From Chara braunii (lineage: Eukaryota > Streptophyta > Charophyceae > Charales > Characeae): 64,000 nt of DNA. Position numbers and translations under genes: made by a program. The DNA is taken from the NCBI GenBank assembly GCA_003427395.1, contig BFEA01000031.1, forward strand, positions 1,338,221 to 1,402,220. Reading direction: 5' to 3'. Below are positions 41,545 to 51,699 of this stretch, one piece after another. How positions within the stretch are numbered: the first letter of the stretch is position 1; each line of letters begins with the position of its first letter. The notes under the pieces are model-generated. The model was not told the origin of the DNA, ran no database searches, and worked only from the letters and a program-made list of their open reading frames with translations.

Positions 41545-43328
41545 CCCTCGGTCCCTCGTTACTTCCTCCTTCCGTATACGGCATTCGCATCTCATTCTGC
41601 TAACGTTTCCGCAATTTTCCCTTCTTCCTGCCGTTCGCCTTAAATTTTTCGAAATTTTTTCTTACTTCCCGCTCACCCTTCCTCCCCATCCGTTAGATCC
41701 AGCGTTTCCCCATCCTCGACCAATTACGGCTCACCTTTTCCTCAAGTTAGGATCGATATTGCTTTGTTCGGTCGATAACCTCCCGCCGGCAGCACTTGTC
41801 CCTTTCCAATCTTTGTTACTTGCTGCACAAGTCCGTTGAGCTCCCTTGTCCGTTCGTTTTCTTCCTCCGGGATCTGGCGGGAGCTCTGATAGACGGCGCA
41901 CCCCAGTACCAGCTCTGGTGCAGTTCGTTGCCCGACCGTTTGTACCCTTCGGCGCTGGTGATGTTTTCCGTACCTTCGAGAGCGTCGACTCTATTCCTCT
42001 TCTTCCCTCCCCCCCTCTCTCTGCCACATAGTTTCTTTCTCCCAACGTTTTCTACCATTTCCCACTTACTTTCGTCGATCCAGACTTCTTTTCCTCCTCC
42101 AATCGCAACTCGCCCCTCACCCTCGACAGGATCTTAATCACCCCCACTCTTCTTCGGCTGACAGTCGCGCCATCCTCGAAATTTTCCACTACTTCCCGCT
42201 CCTTCTCTTCTCCCCTTTTCATTCCTTGTCGCTCCAAACTTCTTCACCTCCCTCCAATCGCAGGTCATCCCTCACTCTCGGCGGGATCCTCATCCCCCCC
42301 GCTCTTCTCAGGGCTGCCCAATGCCCTCACCTGGTCTGGCGAAGCCGCTGGCACTCGCCGATTCCTTCTCCCTTCGACTGTCTGTCTTGCCGCGCGTATC
42401 TGATGCGACTCTTGGTTTAGATGCATCCTGGCTTTAGCCAGCGGATTCGTAATCAGCCCGTTCATATTCCCTTCCGTCTGGAGCAGCGGTCTCGTTCCCC
42501 ATGCTTTCAAGAGTCCGTTATCAAGAACTCGCGACGCTCTCATTCCCTCCCTCCCCACATAACTCACTTTCCCTTCTTGTACCGCCAATTGCGCGCGTAG
42601 CCTCCTCCAGCCGGACCCCGGATTCGCCTGGTGGGTCCCTCAGGCAGTAAAAGCTACTAGCTGGCTCTTCTCACCATTCTCCTGCCTCAGGGACGCACGC
42701 CAGATCTCACAAGAATCAAATCCCCCCTTTTCCAACCACCCGTATACGGTCCACTCCTCGGCCCTTGCATGAGCTTTGGATCCGTTGGTGGCGGCCCTCG
42801 GTCACAGTCCCCTACCTCGCTTGGAGTGACTCCAGGCCGCGGACACCAAACCCCTTCGACTCTATCCGTCTTACCGGCCCAAGCCCGCAAGGTTGTTTAT
42901 CTCGAGACTGTGCCAAGGGAGCCTGCTTGTTATCCCCCTCTGTAGTTATTCCCCTGACCCTCCTCGTGTCGAAGTCCCGTCCGATCACAATGCTTCAGGT
43001 GCTGCTGATAGCCCATGCTCGGGCCCTCTGTAGGTCGCTTATTTTCGGCCCTCACTCGACAGTCCGCCGTTCATTCCCGTTTTCTTGGTCTTGGCATCGA
43101 AAAACTCCGATTTTCATGATCCGCGCGAGCCCGCTCGTGACCAAAATTTGGACCGCCACTTCAGCCAATAGAAGGGTAAGTGCGAAGACCCGGACACCCG
43201 GGGACATCCACAAATGCTACATTCACATGCACTCATACGTCAAAACCAAGCAAAACTATAAAAACAAAGAAGAAAAAAGTTTTTTATTTCAAAGAAAAAC
43301 ACTTCGGCTGTTAGACAGCCGCCCGACA

Positions 43329-43345
43329 ACGTCACCGCCCTTCAT
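43329..43345 (-). pseudogene. Family G ORF, 5' part, separated from 21,150 by E4
   Basis: The ATG at 43,345-43,343 and four further codons (Met-Lys-Gly-Gly-Asp) run into the E4 terminus. Removing the element and one ACGT/ACGC copy restores a frame into 21,150. The same Gly-Gly start is seen at 4,975. Confidence 0.6.
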
Positions 43346-43429
43346 TCTCTGCAGAGCTCTAATGCGTCAACTTCCATACCACAGGTCAGCACTCTGAGCC
43401 GAACAGGGTCCAATTGCAGATCTGACTGC

Positions 43430-43840
43430 AGGTCTAGTTACAGGTTTGTGACTGACAGATTATTGGTTTAGTTACAACTGAGAGTTGTCGCTGTGATTAC
43501 CATTCTGAAGTGCTGCTCTAATTGACGGTCCCTGGTTGCAGATTGCTAGTTGTTGATGGCTGATTGCTTTTCGTTTGCCACTTCTAAAGCGAAACTGCCT
43601 TCTGACTGTTGTTTCCTGTTGCTGTTACTGACTGTGGTTCTAGATTGCAGGCCCAAATAACTGACCGAAAGATTGCTGGCTAGGATTTTGTTGATTGTGC
43701 GACAGTTGATCAATTACCTGATTGAATAAAACTGAATACTGATTAAAATGTCGGTCTGAGCTCCGGTCTGAGTACTGATCCAACAAACTGATAAAATAAC
43801 CGATTGACTGTTTGATCAAGGTAATTCTGTTTTCTGAATG
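43430..43840 (+). repeat. Degenerate TGATTGCTGA-type repeat tract in E3
   Basis: Phrases such as GATTGCTAGTTG, CTGATTGAATAAAACTGA and CTGATTAAAA recur here. This is the third occurrence of this tract type, again between family G ORFs. Confidence 0.4.
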
Positions 43841-44254
43841 GTTGAATGGCGAAATAAAAGGCGGTTTTTTATGTTGTCTGAGATCTGCCAGCGTATAAAT
43901 CTTCACGCTATAATCTCTTAATGATTTGGGGCAACCACATTTTTGCTGACTGATGTTCAGGCATCTGGGGACTGTTATGGTACCGATAGGGTACTGGCCG
44001 ATCATTAGTCAAATACTAGTTGAGAGTTGATTGATCCGTTGGTTGATTGTTGCTATTATTACTGAACCCTGCACAACAGCGGCCTCATAGTGCATGGAAA
44101 CACAGTTGGCAGTGCCGAGTCCTTAGTAACGGTAAACGGTACTCAGCACCACCCTCTGTCAATTGCGGAGAGTATCAAACATTGTATATTGCTTACAACC
44201 CTGGTCTACTGAAGGGGTCCCCTGAGACAGAGATCAGAGCATTCTTATGTCCGC

Positions 44255-44590
44255 TTAAGTTCTTGCCTTGGCCTGCTCCAGGCTTTCCAATGACGAAACT
44301 GTACTATGCGGCTTCCCACTTGACTCGCAGATATAGAAAACGTACTCAATAAGCCTGTGATGACTCTCGGCTTTCTCCATAGCAAATTTTCTCAGAAACT
44401 TCTTGCTTTCTTCAGTCTCTCTCAACACCCTATCTTCCCAGCCCTCAGTTTTCGCCTGGTGTAAAGTACAGGTCACAACCAGTGTGTCCATGTTTCTGTA
44501 TCCCTCACCCTTATCCCATTTCTCACTTCCAGGTACGAAATTAGGGGGAACAAAAGTCTTTCTCCGGACCCTTAGGCGATCCTTTAGCAT
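44255..44590 (-). CDS. Array family G protein in E3
   Basis: The frame opens with ATG at 44,590-44,588. By comparison with the other copies, the second ATG at 44,491 (MDTLVVTC) may be the real start. Features are VVTCTLHQAKTEGWEDRVLR, KKFLRKFAMEKAESHHRLIE, YVFYICESSGKPHSTVSSLE. It is clearly homologous to 4,721-4,975 and to the split copy at 21,150/43,345, so the E3 LTR carries two family G genes in tandem. Function is unknown. The frame is intact. Confidence 0.55.
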   Translation of the reverse strand: MLKDRLRVRRKTFVPPNFVPGSEKWDKGEGYRNMDTLVVTCTLHQAKTEGWEDRVLRETEESKKFLRKFAMEKAESHHRLIEYVFYICESSGKPHSTVSSLESLEQAKART

Positions 44591-44599
44591 GTAGTTAAA

Positions 44600-46650
44600 G
44601 GCTAAACAGGTGATGATTCTTTTTGGACATTGACTTCTTGCATCAATTAAGAATGTCTGGGTATCTACTCCTGTTAGACTAAAACTGCAGGAAACTAGTC
44701 CCCATCCAGTGAGAACTTTGCGATTAAATAAGCAACCTTTTTCAACTGTTGTTTCCTTCCCCTACGACTCATTACTCGAACCCGGCATTCGCAGAGGTCT
44801 GATCTCAACTGCTCTTTTGAGTCCAACTAGGGCGAGTGTTCATAGGTTACCGTGTTTTCACGCTTGAACAATCTCGCTGATAACCGCGTAGATCAGGTGA
44901 CCATACGAATATCTGCGGAAAGATCGTACCACCTTCTGGTCGTACAAGTCTGTCACCGGTGTTTCATCCTCCAACGAGGGTAAGTTGAGACAAAATTACT
45001 CACATTTACACTACACCCACGTCAAGCAGTTAGGATCAGAGACATCCGTCGAGCCCAATATTTGTCGCCCTGATCATCCCTTCATTGATAAACAGTAGAG
45101 CCGTCACATTTAAATAACCGCAGACTTTGGGTAATAATAACAATAATAATAATAAAATAACAAAAATAAAGATACTCCAGCAGAGAATTCCTCTTCGACG
45201 TCCTGGCTTGAAGGACAGAGCCCCCGCTTACAAAACATCCCACAAAGGAAAACTGAGACAACGCTTGGAATGAGCTTCAAACTTTACATCCGAGAGACAC
45301 GCAAGCAGGAACAAGGGTAGAAAAGAAATACGAATCATGACAACCATCACGCACCTTCCCGCCCTACTGAGTCACACGCTATACGACCTCAGAATCGATC
45401 TCATCAGGTCAGGCGCCACTTTTGGCCTGCCGACAGAATTCCCTTATCATTACCCAAGTCGAAACAGTCACAAAACTGTGGGCACCCCGATTCATTATCA
45501 CATAACTCCCACCCAATAACCGTACCTGTATAGATTATCGAACTCAATATCCATCCCAAAATTCCTCCCTGTCTCACACGTCTCAGTGATGACTGATATG
45601 GCTGCTCATAGCCCCTCATACCTGTATTCAATGCACCAGGATCACAGAGAGCTTTTTAACAAAATCGTACAGGCCGTAATCTCTACTCTAAGTCCCTCCG
45701 TGTCTGTTTTCTCAGAACTCACAAGCGGCCTCAGACTCTACTGTCTGGTAGCAAAAGTCAGTGGGACCTATGATCCCCATTGAGGGTAAACCTTTTCGCC
45801 TTCTCTGATCGAAGAGTCCATGCTAACATATTTTCGGTGGCTAGACCGAGAAATACAATTGATAACTCCCCGCTAAATAGCGGCTCAGCCCGGAAACAGC
45901 CTTATTACAGCAGAGAGACAGAGTTATTTCCCCTACACTAGCGATATCGAAAGCGGAAAAGGCACATTCTGCCACTAAAGCTTCCATGCGCGCTCACTCC
46001 TCAGATTAAGCCTCACACGCAAGGTTCAACCATAACCATACCCTTCCCCTGACGATCTTTAAACTTCAGTGACTCAAATCATACGCGCGAGATGAGAGAA
46101 GAAAGATAAACTCACTCCTACGGTCCTTGACTCATGCAGAGGGTTATCAACAACCGTTTACAACTGACGGGGAACAGCCTTGACGAAGAAGGCGCATCAA
46201 AAGAAGAACAAATGGACATCAAAAGGGGTCAGGCTATCTCTCAAAACTCCCTAGTGTCACGCAATTGGACAAAATACCCTTACAAGGGTATTTTGCCATG
46301 ACTTTGCATTCGTCAAGGTGATGGCGTCAGCCGCCATGACGTAGCCAGTCTGGAACAAGAAGGGTGTTCACGCTTGGCGTGACGCTGAAAGCAAAACCCT
46401 CGACCACTGAGGCCGGGGGAAGAATCGGTAAGAAAATTTCGTTAAAGAATGTACGCGCGTTATTATGACGCACACCAAGGTGATACCCCTCGACAGAAGA
46501 GGTCGAAGGGACAGGTAGGTTTGTGATTGTGTCGGATAGGTCTACGACGCACGCTGAGACGTAGGTTGCTACCTATCTACGTGCTGGTACAAGGTGTCTA
46601 AAAGTATCAACTTGTCTTCTTAAACTCGACCTCCGAGTCGAGTGCTCTCC
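44600..46650. other. No gene recognised
   Basis: This is mostly unique sequence. It includes an AAT-rich tract at 45,133-45,170, a strong palindrome at 46,270-46,295 and several short inverted repeats, for example ATGGCG/CGCCAT near 46,320-46,340 and CCCTCGAC/GTCGAAGGG near 46,486-46,512. The outer end of E3 should lie somewhere here. Confidence 0.4.
46270..46295 (+). repeat. Perfect inverted repeat, 12 bp arms
   Basis: CAAAATACCCTT and AAGGGTATTTTG flank a 2 bp spacer (AC). It has no T-run on either side, so a bacterial-type terminator is not implied. It could form a cruciform. Confidence 0.8.
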
Positions 46651-46667
46651 GCATCTACCTCTACTTA

Positions 46668-46870
46668 GTGAGGTACCGGCCTACCCGCCACTTGAGTGTT
46701 TTCCCGCCACGACCGTCAATATCGCGGCCACGGCCAAATACCGGCCGACCTGCTACTTGAATGTTTTCCCCCCCCCGCCATTCTGAGTATGCGGGTTTAC
46801 CCCGCTGCCTTGTAACTTTCCCGCCGTGTCCCTCAAGGCCACGACTACAGGTAAGTACCGGGTCTACGGC
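46668..46870 (+). repeat. Three degenerate units of 70-80 bp
   Basis: TACCGGCCTACCCGCCACTT, TACCGGCCGACCTGCTACTT and TTACCCCGCTGCCTTGTAAC begin successive units, each followed by TTTCCCGCC or TTTTCCC. Confidence 0.45.
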
Positions 46871-47042
46871 CTTCTGAGCGACTGAGTGCCCTTGCGGGTC
46901 ACACACGCGCTCAAGTCAACAGGCATGCAGACAGGCATGCGTGCACACACACAGACTTGGAAACAGACTCGGGCCGCTAAGTGGGCTGGGCCCCCCCCCC
47001 GGTCCTATATGTACCAGAGCTGCTCCCTTTCTAACCAGAATA

Positions 47043-47123
47043 GGAGCTAGCTCAGTTGGTTTAGATACAGTTGTCAAGCGGTGGACGCAAGGAACGAATC
47101 CCACCGCCCTCTGAGCTAGCTCC
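47043..47123 (+). other. tRNA-like or structured hairpin element
   Basis: The outer arms GGAGCTAGCTCAG (47,043-47,055) and CTGAGCTAGCTCC (47,111-47,123) pair perfectly over 13 bp. An inner stem GCGGTGG/CCACCGC (47,078-47,084 and 47,101-47,107) lies near the 3' side. TAGCTCAGTTGGTTTAGA resembles a tRNA A box and GGAACGAATCC is near a B box. The outer pairing would consume the D arm, so this is not a normal tRNA. It may be a tRNA-derived SINE head. Confidence 0.35.
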
Positions 47124-47149
47124 CTTTTGACAGGAGCTTTACCTTTATT

Positions 47150-47640
47150 TTACCTAGGTTTGAACGGCCGGGACTCGATCCCGCGACCTCTCTATCTGGG
47201 TTAGTTGTGTTGGTTGCCTCGTTGAAACGAGACACCACGTTAGGCAGTTAGTAGTAGTTCTCGTTTGAATTCGTTCATTTTATTTTATTTTATTTTGTTG
47301 ATTAATTCCTTTACCCGTAGCTTCTATTTCCCTGATTCACGCAAGGGAATCTGCACCCGGAAGACGGGCTGATGCAGCCGGAGAAAGGAAGAAGCCCGGC
47401 CAGCCTACCGTACGGCATCAGCCTATAGCACGAAGAGCCCCTCGTCAAGGAAAGAGCAGGCCGCAGCAAGATCGTGCGCGCAGAGCAAGATCGGAGATCG
47501 GCCGCGCAATAGCCAGAGGGAGCGCAGGGGGGCGAGGAAGGCAGAACGCGAGAAAGACGAGGAGAGAGCACTCGTAAGGAAGTAGAAGGAGGAGAAAAGT
47601 AAGAAGGAGGAGGAAGTAAGAGGAGAAAGAGAAGGGGAAA
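47150..47640. other. No gene recognised; tRNA-like B box on the minus strand
   Basis: Near 47,165-47,195 the minus strand reads GAGGTCGCGGGATCGAGTCC, like the T arm of a tRNA, without a recognisable A box. The rest is a GA-rich stretch (47,430-47,640). Confidence 0.3.
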
Positions 47641-47854
47641 GGGTTCGTCGTGACAAGGATAGANTGTTGTAACTATCGATCTTGAACGACGAAAGCCTAG
47701 TAAGCGCGAGTCATCAGCTCGCGCTGATCACNTCCCTGCCCTTAGTACACTCCGNCGTCGCTCCTACGATTGAGGGGGGGGGGCGGTGAAGTGTCTGGAT
47801 TGAGGCGATCTCGGCAGTCTGCCGCCAGGGTGAAGTTCGTGAGGCTTTATTACG

Positions 47855-48000
47855 TAGAAGAAGAAGAAGAAGAAGAAGAAAAAAAAAAAAAAAAAGAAGA
47901 AGAAGAGGGAAAAGGGGGAGAAGGAAGCAAGACAACGACAGCGCGAAGGAGAAGAAGAAGAGGGAGAAGAAGAGGAAGGAGGAAGGAGAGAGAGAGCAAG
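47855..48000 (+). repeat. GAA/GAG-rich simple sequence
   Basis: The tract is (GAA)n, a run of A, and then further GAAGAA and GAGGAG. Open frames here on both strands are low-complexity shadows. Confidence 0.85.
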
Positions 48001-48139
48001 GAGGGGAAGACATACCTTCCTCACAGACGTCGACGAACGGGCTGACTTCGACGACGGCTCGACGACGACGAGGAGCGAGATAGAAAACAGGTAAGTCGTC
48101 AATATTGTGGCTTACCTCGTAATACATCAATATGATAAA

Positions 48140-48205
48140 ACAAAATAAAAATAAATAAATAAATCAATAAATAAATAAATAAATAAATATATAAATAAAT
48201 AAAAT
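48140..48205 (+). repeat. AAAT microsatellite
   Basis: AAATAAATAAAT with small interruptions. Confidence 0.9.
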
Positions 48206-48654
48206 AAGAAAATCAAATGAATCTACCGCTATGACACGAATACATACATTACTACACTATACGTATGTGTATGTGTACATGAGTGTGTGTGTATAAATGT
48301 GTGTGAGACAGAGAGAGAGAGAGTTCTCCTTCTTCCTCTTCTTAGTCCACCATCTTTTTCTCACCCTCTCGCCAGCTGACTTCTCGGTGTCAGCAGACTA
48401 CGACAGAGAGAGAGAAGATTGGAGATTTGAGACTTGACGACATTGGATCCAGACTTGACATGGGATACAGACGTTTTGACGAGGGACTATTTGGGCCTGC
48501 GCCGAAGACTTGGTGTTGACGACATTCCCATCTTCGCCTCTTCTACGTCTAACCTCCCTCTTCCTCGTCTGGGTATGGTCGGGGCTGGCGCAGTCTTCGT
48601 GCGTAAGGCGCCGGACCCCTTTTCACCATGGAATGATGATGATGATGTATGATC

Positions 48655-48790
48655 GGGGCTGCATTGCAATATTAATTGTTCGGATCACTGATATCTACGT
48701 CTTCCGCTATGTTATCTCGTACCTGTACGAGGGGTCGGCTCTAGTTCTAGTCAGCACCTTTATAGTATACAACCGTGTGTGTGAGAGTTT
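48655..48790 (+). repeat. Diverged block repeated at 50,343-50,480
   Basis: GGGGCTGCATTGCAATATTA...CGGATCACTGATATCTACGT...GGTCGGCTCTAGTTCTAGTC...AGCACCTTTA is found again at 50,343-50,480 with scattered changes. Each copy is followed by a TG-rich and then a GA-rich tract. Confidence 0.6.
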
Positions 48791-48934
48791 GAGTGTGCGG
48801 GCGCTCGTATGTGTATGTGTATGGGGGAGAGAGATCGGAGAGGGAAAGAGGAGGAGGAGAGAAAGGGGGACGATAAGTCTCCAACCTTGGCCAACAGCCA
48901 ACTCTCAAGCCATGACTCGCCACGCGCTACCTAG

Positions 48935-49022
48935 ATCGATAGAATGAGCAAATCAAAAAGTGGCAGTGCATATTGCCACATTTCAGCAGAAGATTCATTC
49001 CGTTTTTGCTCATCCTATCGAT
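48935..49022 (+). repeat. Hairpin repeat, copy 1
   Basis: The arms ATCGATAGAATGAGCAAA and TTTGCTCATCCTATCGAT pair over 18 positions with one mismatch. A second stem GTGGCA/TGCCAC lies inside. It is followed by a TG run and a GA run. It is preceded by CAACCTTGGCCAACAGCCAA...CGCGCTACCTAG, which is also part of the repeat unit. Confidence 0.7.
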
Positions 49023-49312
49023 GGAATGCTTGTGTGTGTGTGTGTGTGCGTCCGTGAGTACGTGGGCACGCGTGCATGCGCGAGAAATGTGTGTGTGAGA
49101 GAGAAAGAAAGTGGAGAGAAAGAGAAGAGAGAGAGAGATTGGGCGGAGGCCAGAGGTGCTTACCTGTAGCGCCATTGCTCCAGCTTCGTCTTCAAGGTAC
49201 CTGCAACACACGCCGAGGTCTCAGGTTAGTACCTGGCTCGAAACACAGAGAGAGACAGGGACCTGGACCATCAACTAAGTCTCTACCCCACGGCTCGTCG
49301 CACGCTACTTGG

Positions 49313-49401
49313 ATCGATAGGACGAGCTAATCAAAAGGGTGACAATGTATATTTCCACGTCTCAGCGGAAGGTTCATTCCGTTTTTGCTCATCCTATCGA
49401 T
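49313..49401 (+). repeat. Hairpin repeat, copy 2
   Basis: The arms ATCGATAGGACGAGCTAA and TTTTTGCTCATCCTATCGAT pair as in copy 1 but with different mismatches. The flanking TACTTGG and TG run are shared. Confidence 0.65.
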
Positions 49402-49552
49402 GGAGTGTGCGTGTGTGTGTGTGTGTGTGATAGAGAGAAAGAGAGAGTTCTCTCCTTCCCCTCTAAGTCCACTATCTCTCCCTCGCACTCTCGCTACCCA
49501 ACCTTGGCTATCAGCTAAAGTCTTGAACAGCGGCTCGCCGCGAGCTACTTGG

Positions 49553-49640
49553 ACCGATAGAACGAGCAAACCAAGAAGTGGCAGTGTATGTTTCCCCGTT
49601 TCAGCGGAAGATTCGTTCCGGTTTTGCTCGTCCTATCGGT
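49553..49640 (+). repeat. Hairpin repeat, copy 3, with compensatory changes
   Basis: The arms ACCGATAGAACGAGCAAA and TTTTGCTCGTCCTATCGGT differ from copy 1 at two positions on each side, and both pairs change together (T-A to C-G). Pairing is preserved. Confidence 0.7.
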
Positions 49641-49856
49641 GGAATGTGTGTGTATGTGAGACCTTCATGATTCGATCAAGAAGAGAGCGAGAGATCGAGG
49701 AGAGAAAGGGAAAGAGAGAGAAGGCAGAAGGAGAAGGAAAGCTTACCGGTCAACACTGCTTCCGTGCGTTTCCCTCTGAAGGGGAACGCACGACCTTGCA
49801 GCATGTACCTGGCCGAAAAGGTGGCCTGTATAAATCCGGTTTGTATTAGTATTAGT

Positions 49857-49871
49857 ACGATTATTATGATG

Positions 49872-49912
<41 letters not shown>

Positions 49913-49965
49913 GATCATTATTATTATTATTATTATTACTACTATCATTTATCATTACTATTATT
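49857..49965 (+). repeat. ATT microsatellite
   Basis: A long (ATT)n run with GAT, CAT and ACT interruptions. Confidence 0.95.
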
Positions 49966-50544
49966 TTAAATCCAATATACAAACGAAATGGCAGAGAGAG
50001 AGAGGAGATGAAAAGGGGGGGGAGAAGGGAGAAAAGAGAAGGGAGGCGAGGAAAATAGACCAAGATCGCAATAACAAAGTGATAAGTCCCTTGCCGAGTG
50101 TCCAAGCAATGTCTGTCCCAGAAAACGGGGCCGGATCGGATCTTGTTAAGTACGCCCAAGCATAACCGCTGCCTGAATTCTTGTTGTTAACCCTCAAGCT
50201 CTCACATTCGAAGAAAGGATAAGAGAGGGTGAGAGAGGAGGAAGAGAAAAGGAGATGGAGAAGGGAGAGGAGATCTAAGAAGGAGAGAAGGAGAAGAGAG
50301 AGAGGGGAAGAGAGGACGATATGATGATAATGAGAGTGTGTTGGGGCTGCACTGCAATATTGATCGTACGGATCCTTGGTATCTAAGTCTCCCGCTTCGC
50401 TGTTTGTGCTCTGTATGAGTGGTCGGTTCTTGTTCTAGTCTGCACCTTTACAGTAGCGACAGTGTGTATGTGTGCATGTAAAGGAGAGAGAGAGAGAGAA
50501 AGGGAGAAAGAAGGTGGTAGTGATGATGATGATGTGGGGGCACT

Positions 50545-50800
50545 TACCTGGCAGCAGCAATGGCCTACATAGGTGACATCTTCAGGTACTCTGGGCCGCC
50601 GCTAATAACGATAGTTGCATTGTCTCCTTGTAGTCTGTAGTAGGGAGTAGGCTGGGCACCGAGCGCCAGGTAGGGAGAATAGGGCCTGGATACTCATGTT
50701 GGTGGTGGCGAGAGCAAGCTCTCATTGACATTGGTTTTCAGAGTTACGAATCTCCATTGGTGTATTATCGGTGCAATGTTGCTTCTGGATACAGTCATCA
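50545..50800 (-). repeat. Block repeated at 51,243-51,505, with splice-donor-like edge
   Basis: The two blocks share GTAGT...GTAG.AGTAGGC.GG, then CTCCAT(T/C)GGTGTAT(T/C)AT(C/T)GGTGCAAT and CT(C)TGGA(T/C)ACAGT. On the minus strand each ends at a donor-like site (CCAG|GTAAGTG and AAG|GTATGTG). They may be duplicated exons with flanking intron of a minus-strand gene, but no long frame confirms this. Confidence 0.35.
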
Positions 50801-50811
50801 CGCTGTTGTTA

Positions 50812-50915
<104 letters not shown>

Positions 50916-51139
50916 GATGTACGGCAGTTCTTGGGTCCAAGTGGCATCTGTGAGTTAGGGGATTGAGTTGTGAGCGAAGTGAGAGGCTCACCTGGTGCTT
51001 GACGTATGCGACATTGGCCGAGATATGCCCCTACTTCGGGAATGTTGTTGATGTCTTCTTTCGTCTTCATAAGTATAGGCTAGATAGGATTTGTCATCTG
51101 TAGTCTGCATGCCGAACGTCAGATAAGGTGTCGGCGTTG

Positions 51140-51246
51140 GGTCTGTAACGATGATAATGACGATGGGAAGATGATGATGATGATGGGAAGTTGATGATGA
51201 TGATGGGGAAGATGATGATGATGGGGTGATGATGATGATGATGGGT
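51140..51246 (+). repeat. GATGAT-rich simple sequence
   Basis: Repeated GATGATGATGGGAAG and GATGATGATGATGGG units. Confidence 0.85.
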
Positions 51247-51581
51247 AGGCACATACCTTGTATTGGCGACAGTCTGCATCTGGGCGGCGTCCACGAGTGC
51301 TTCGGGTTGCCGCAGATGTCAACACTTGCTTTGTCTTTTGTAGTAGTAACTGAGTAGAAGTAGGCCGGGTGCTGTGCGGCGCGTAGGATAGATGGACTGG
51401 CCTCTTGTGTGGGTGTGGAGAAAGGAGACTCTCCATGAGCAGTAGTTCTCAATGCTACTAACCTCCATCGGTGTATCATTGGTGCAATACTGCTCTCTGG
51501 ACACAGTGTGACTATCCGGCTTTCTACGTGATGATGTAATCTGGAATTATCATTTTGTTGATTGCTTATTTCCCTGCAATT

Positions 51582-51639
51582 TGATTATTATTATTATTAT
51601 TATTATTATCGTTATTATTATTATAATTGTTATTCTTAC

Positions 51640-51694
<55 letters not shown>

Positions 51695-51695
51695 G
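51582..51695 (+). repeat. ATT microsatellite
   Basis: (ATT)n interrupted near its start by CGTT, ATAATTGTTATTC and ACT. Confidence 0.95.
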
Positions 51696-51699
51696 CGAT

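Larger units (their letters stand above)
21151..43328 (-). mobile_element. Element E4: complete giant Ty3/gypsy LTR retrotransposon
   Basis: The element is about 22.2 kb. Its LTRs are 21,151-25,221 and 38,986-43,328. The LTR ends read TGTCCGGG...CCCGACA, giving short inverted termini. Flanks are ACGC (21,147-21,150) and ACGT (43,329-43,332), a 4 bp target duplication with one difference. The domain order gag, protease, RT, RNase H, integrase identifies Ty3/gypsy. There is no chromodomain. The PBS matches tRNA-Asp. The LTRs are close in sequence by eye, with some indels, so the insertion is fairly recent. Size and the extra ORFs before gag recall the Tat/Ogre group, but placement in that group needs a phylogeny. 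Confidence 0.85.
38986..43328 (-). repeat. 5' LTR of element E4
   Basis: This is the pair of 21,151-25,221, with the same termini. It retains a two-copy 112 bp tandem repeat next to its gap that the other LTR has lost. The TATA box at 41,544-41,537 would put transcription start about 1.8 kb from the 5' end, leaving a transcribed part of roughly 2.5 kb including the gap. Confidence 0.85.

Noticed and set aside
47764-48102. Serine/phenylalanine-rich proteins in the GAA tract
   Set aside because: They are translations of simple repeats on either strand, without start context or homologues.
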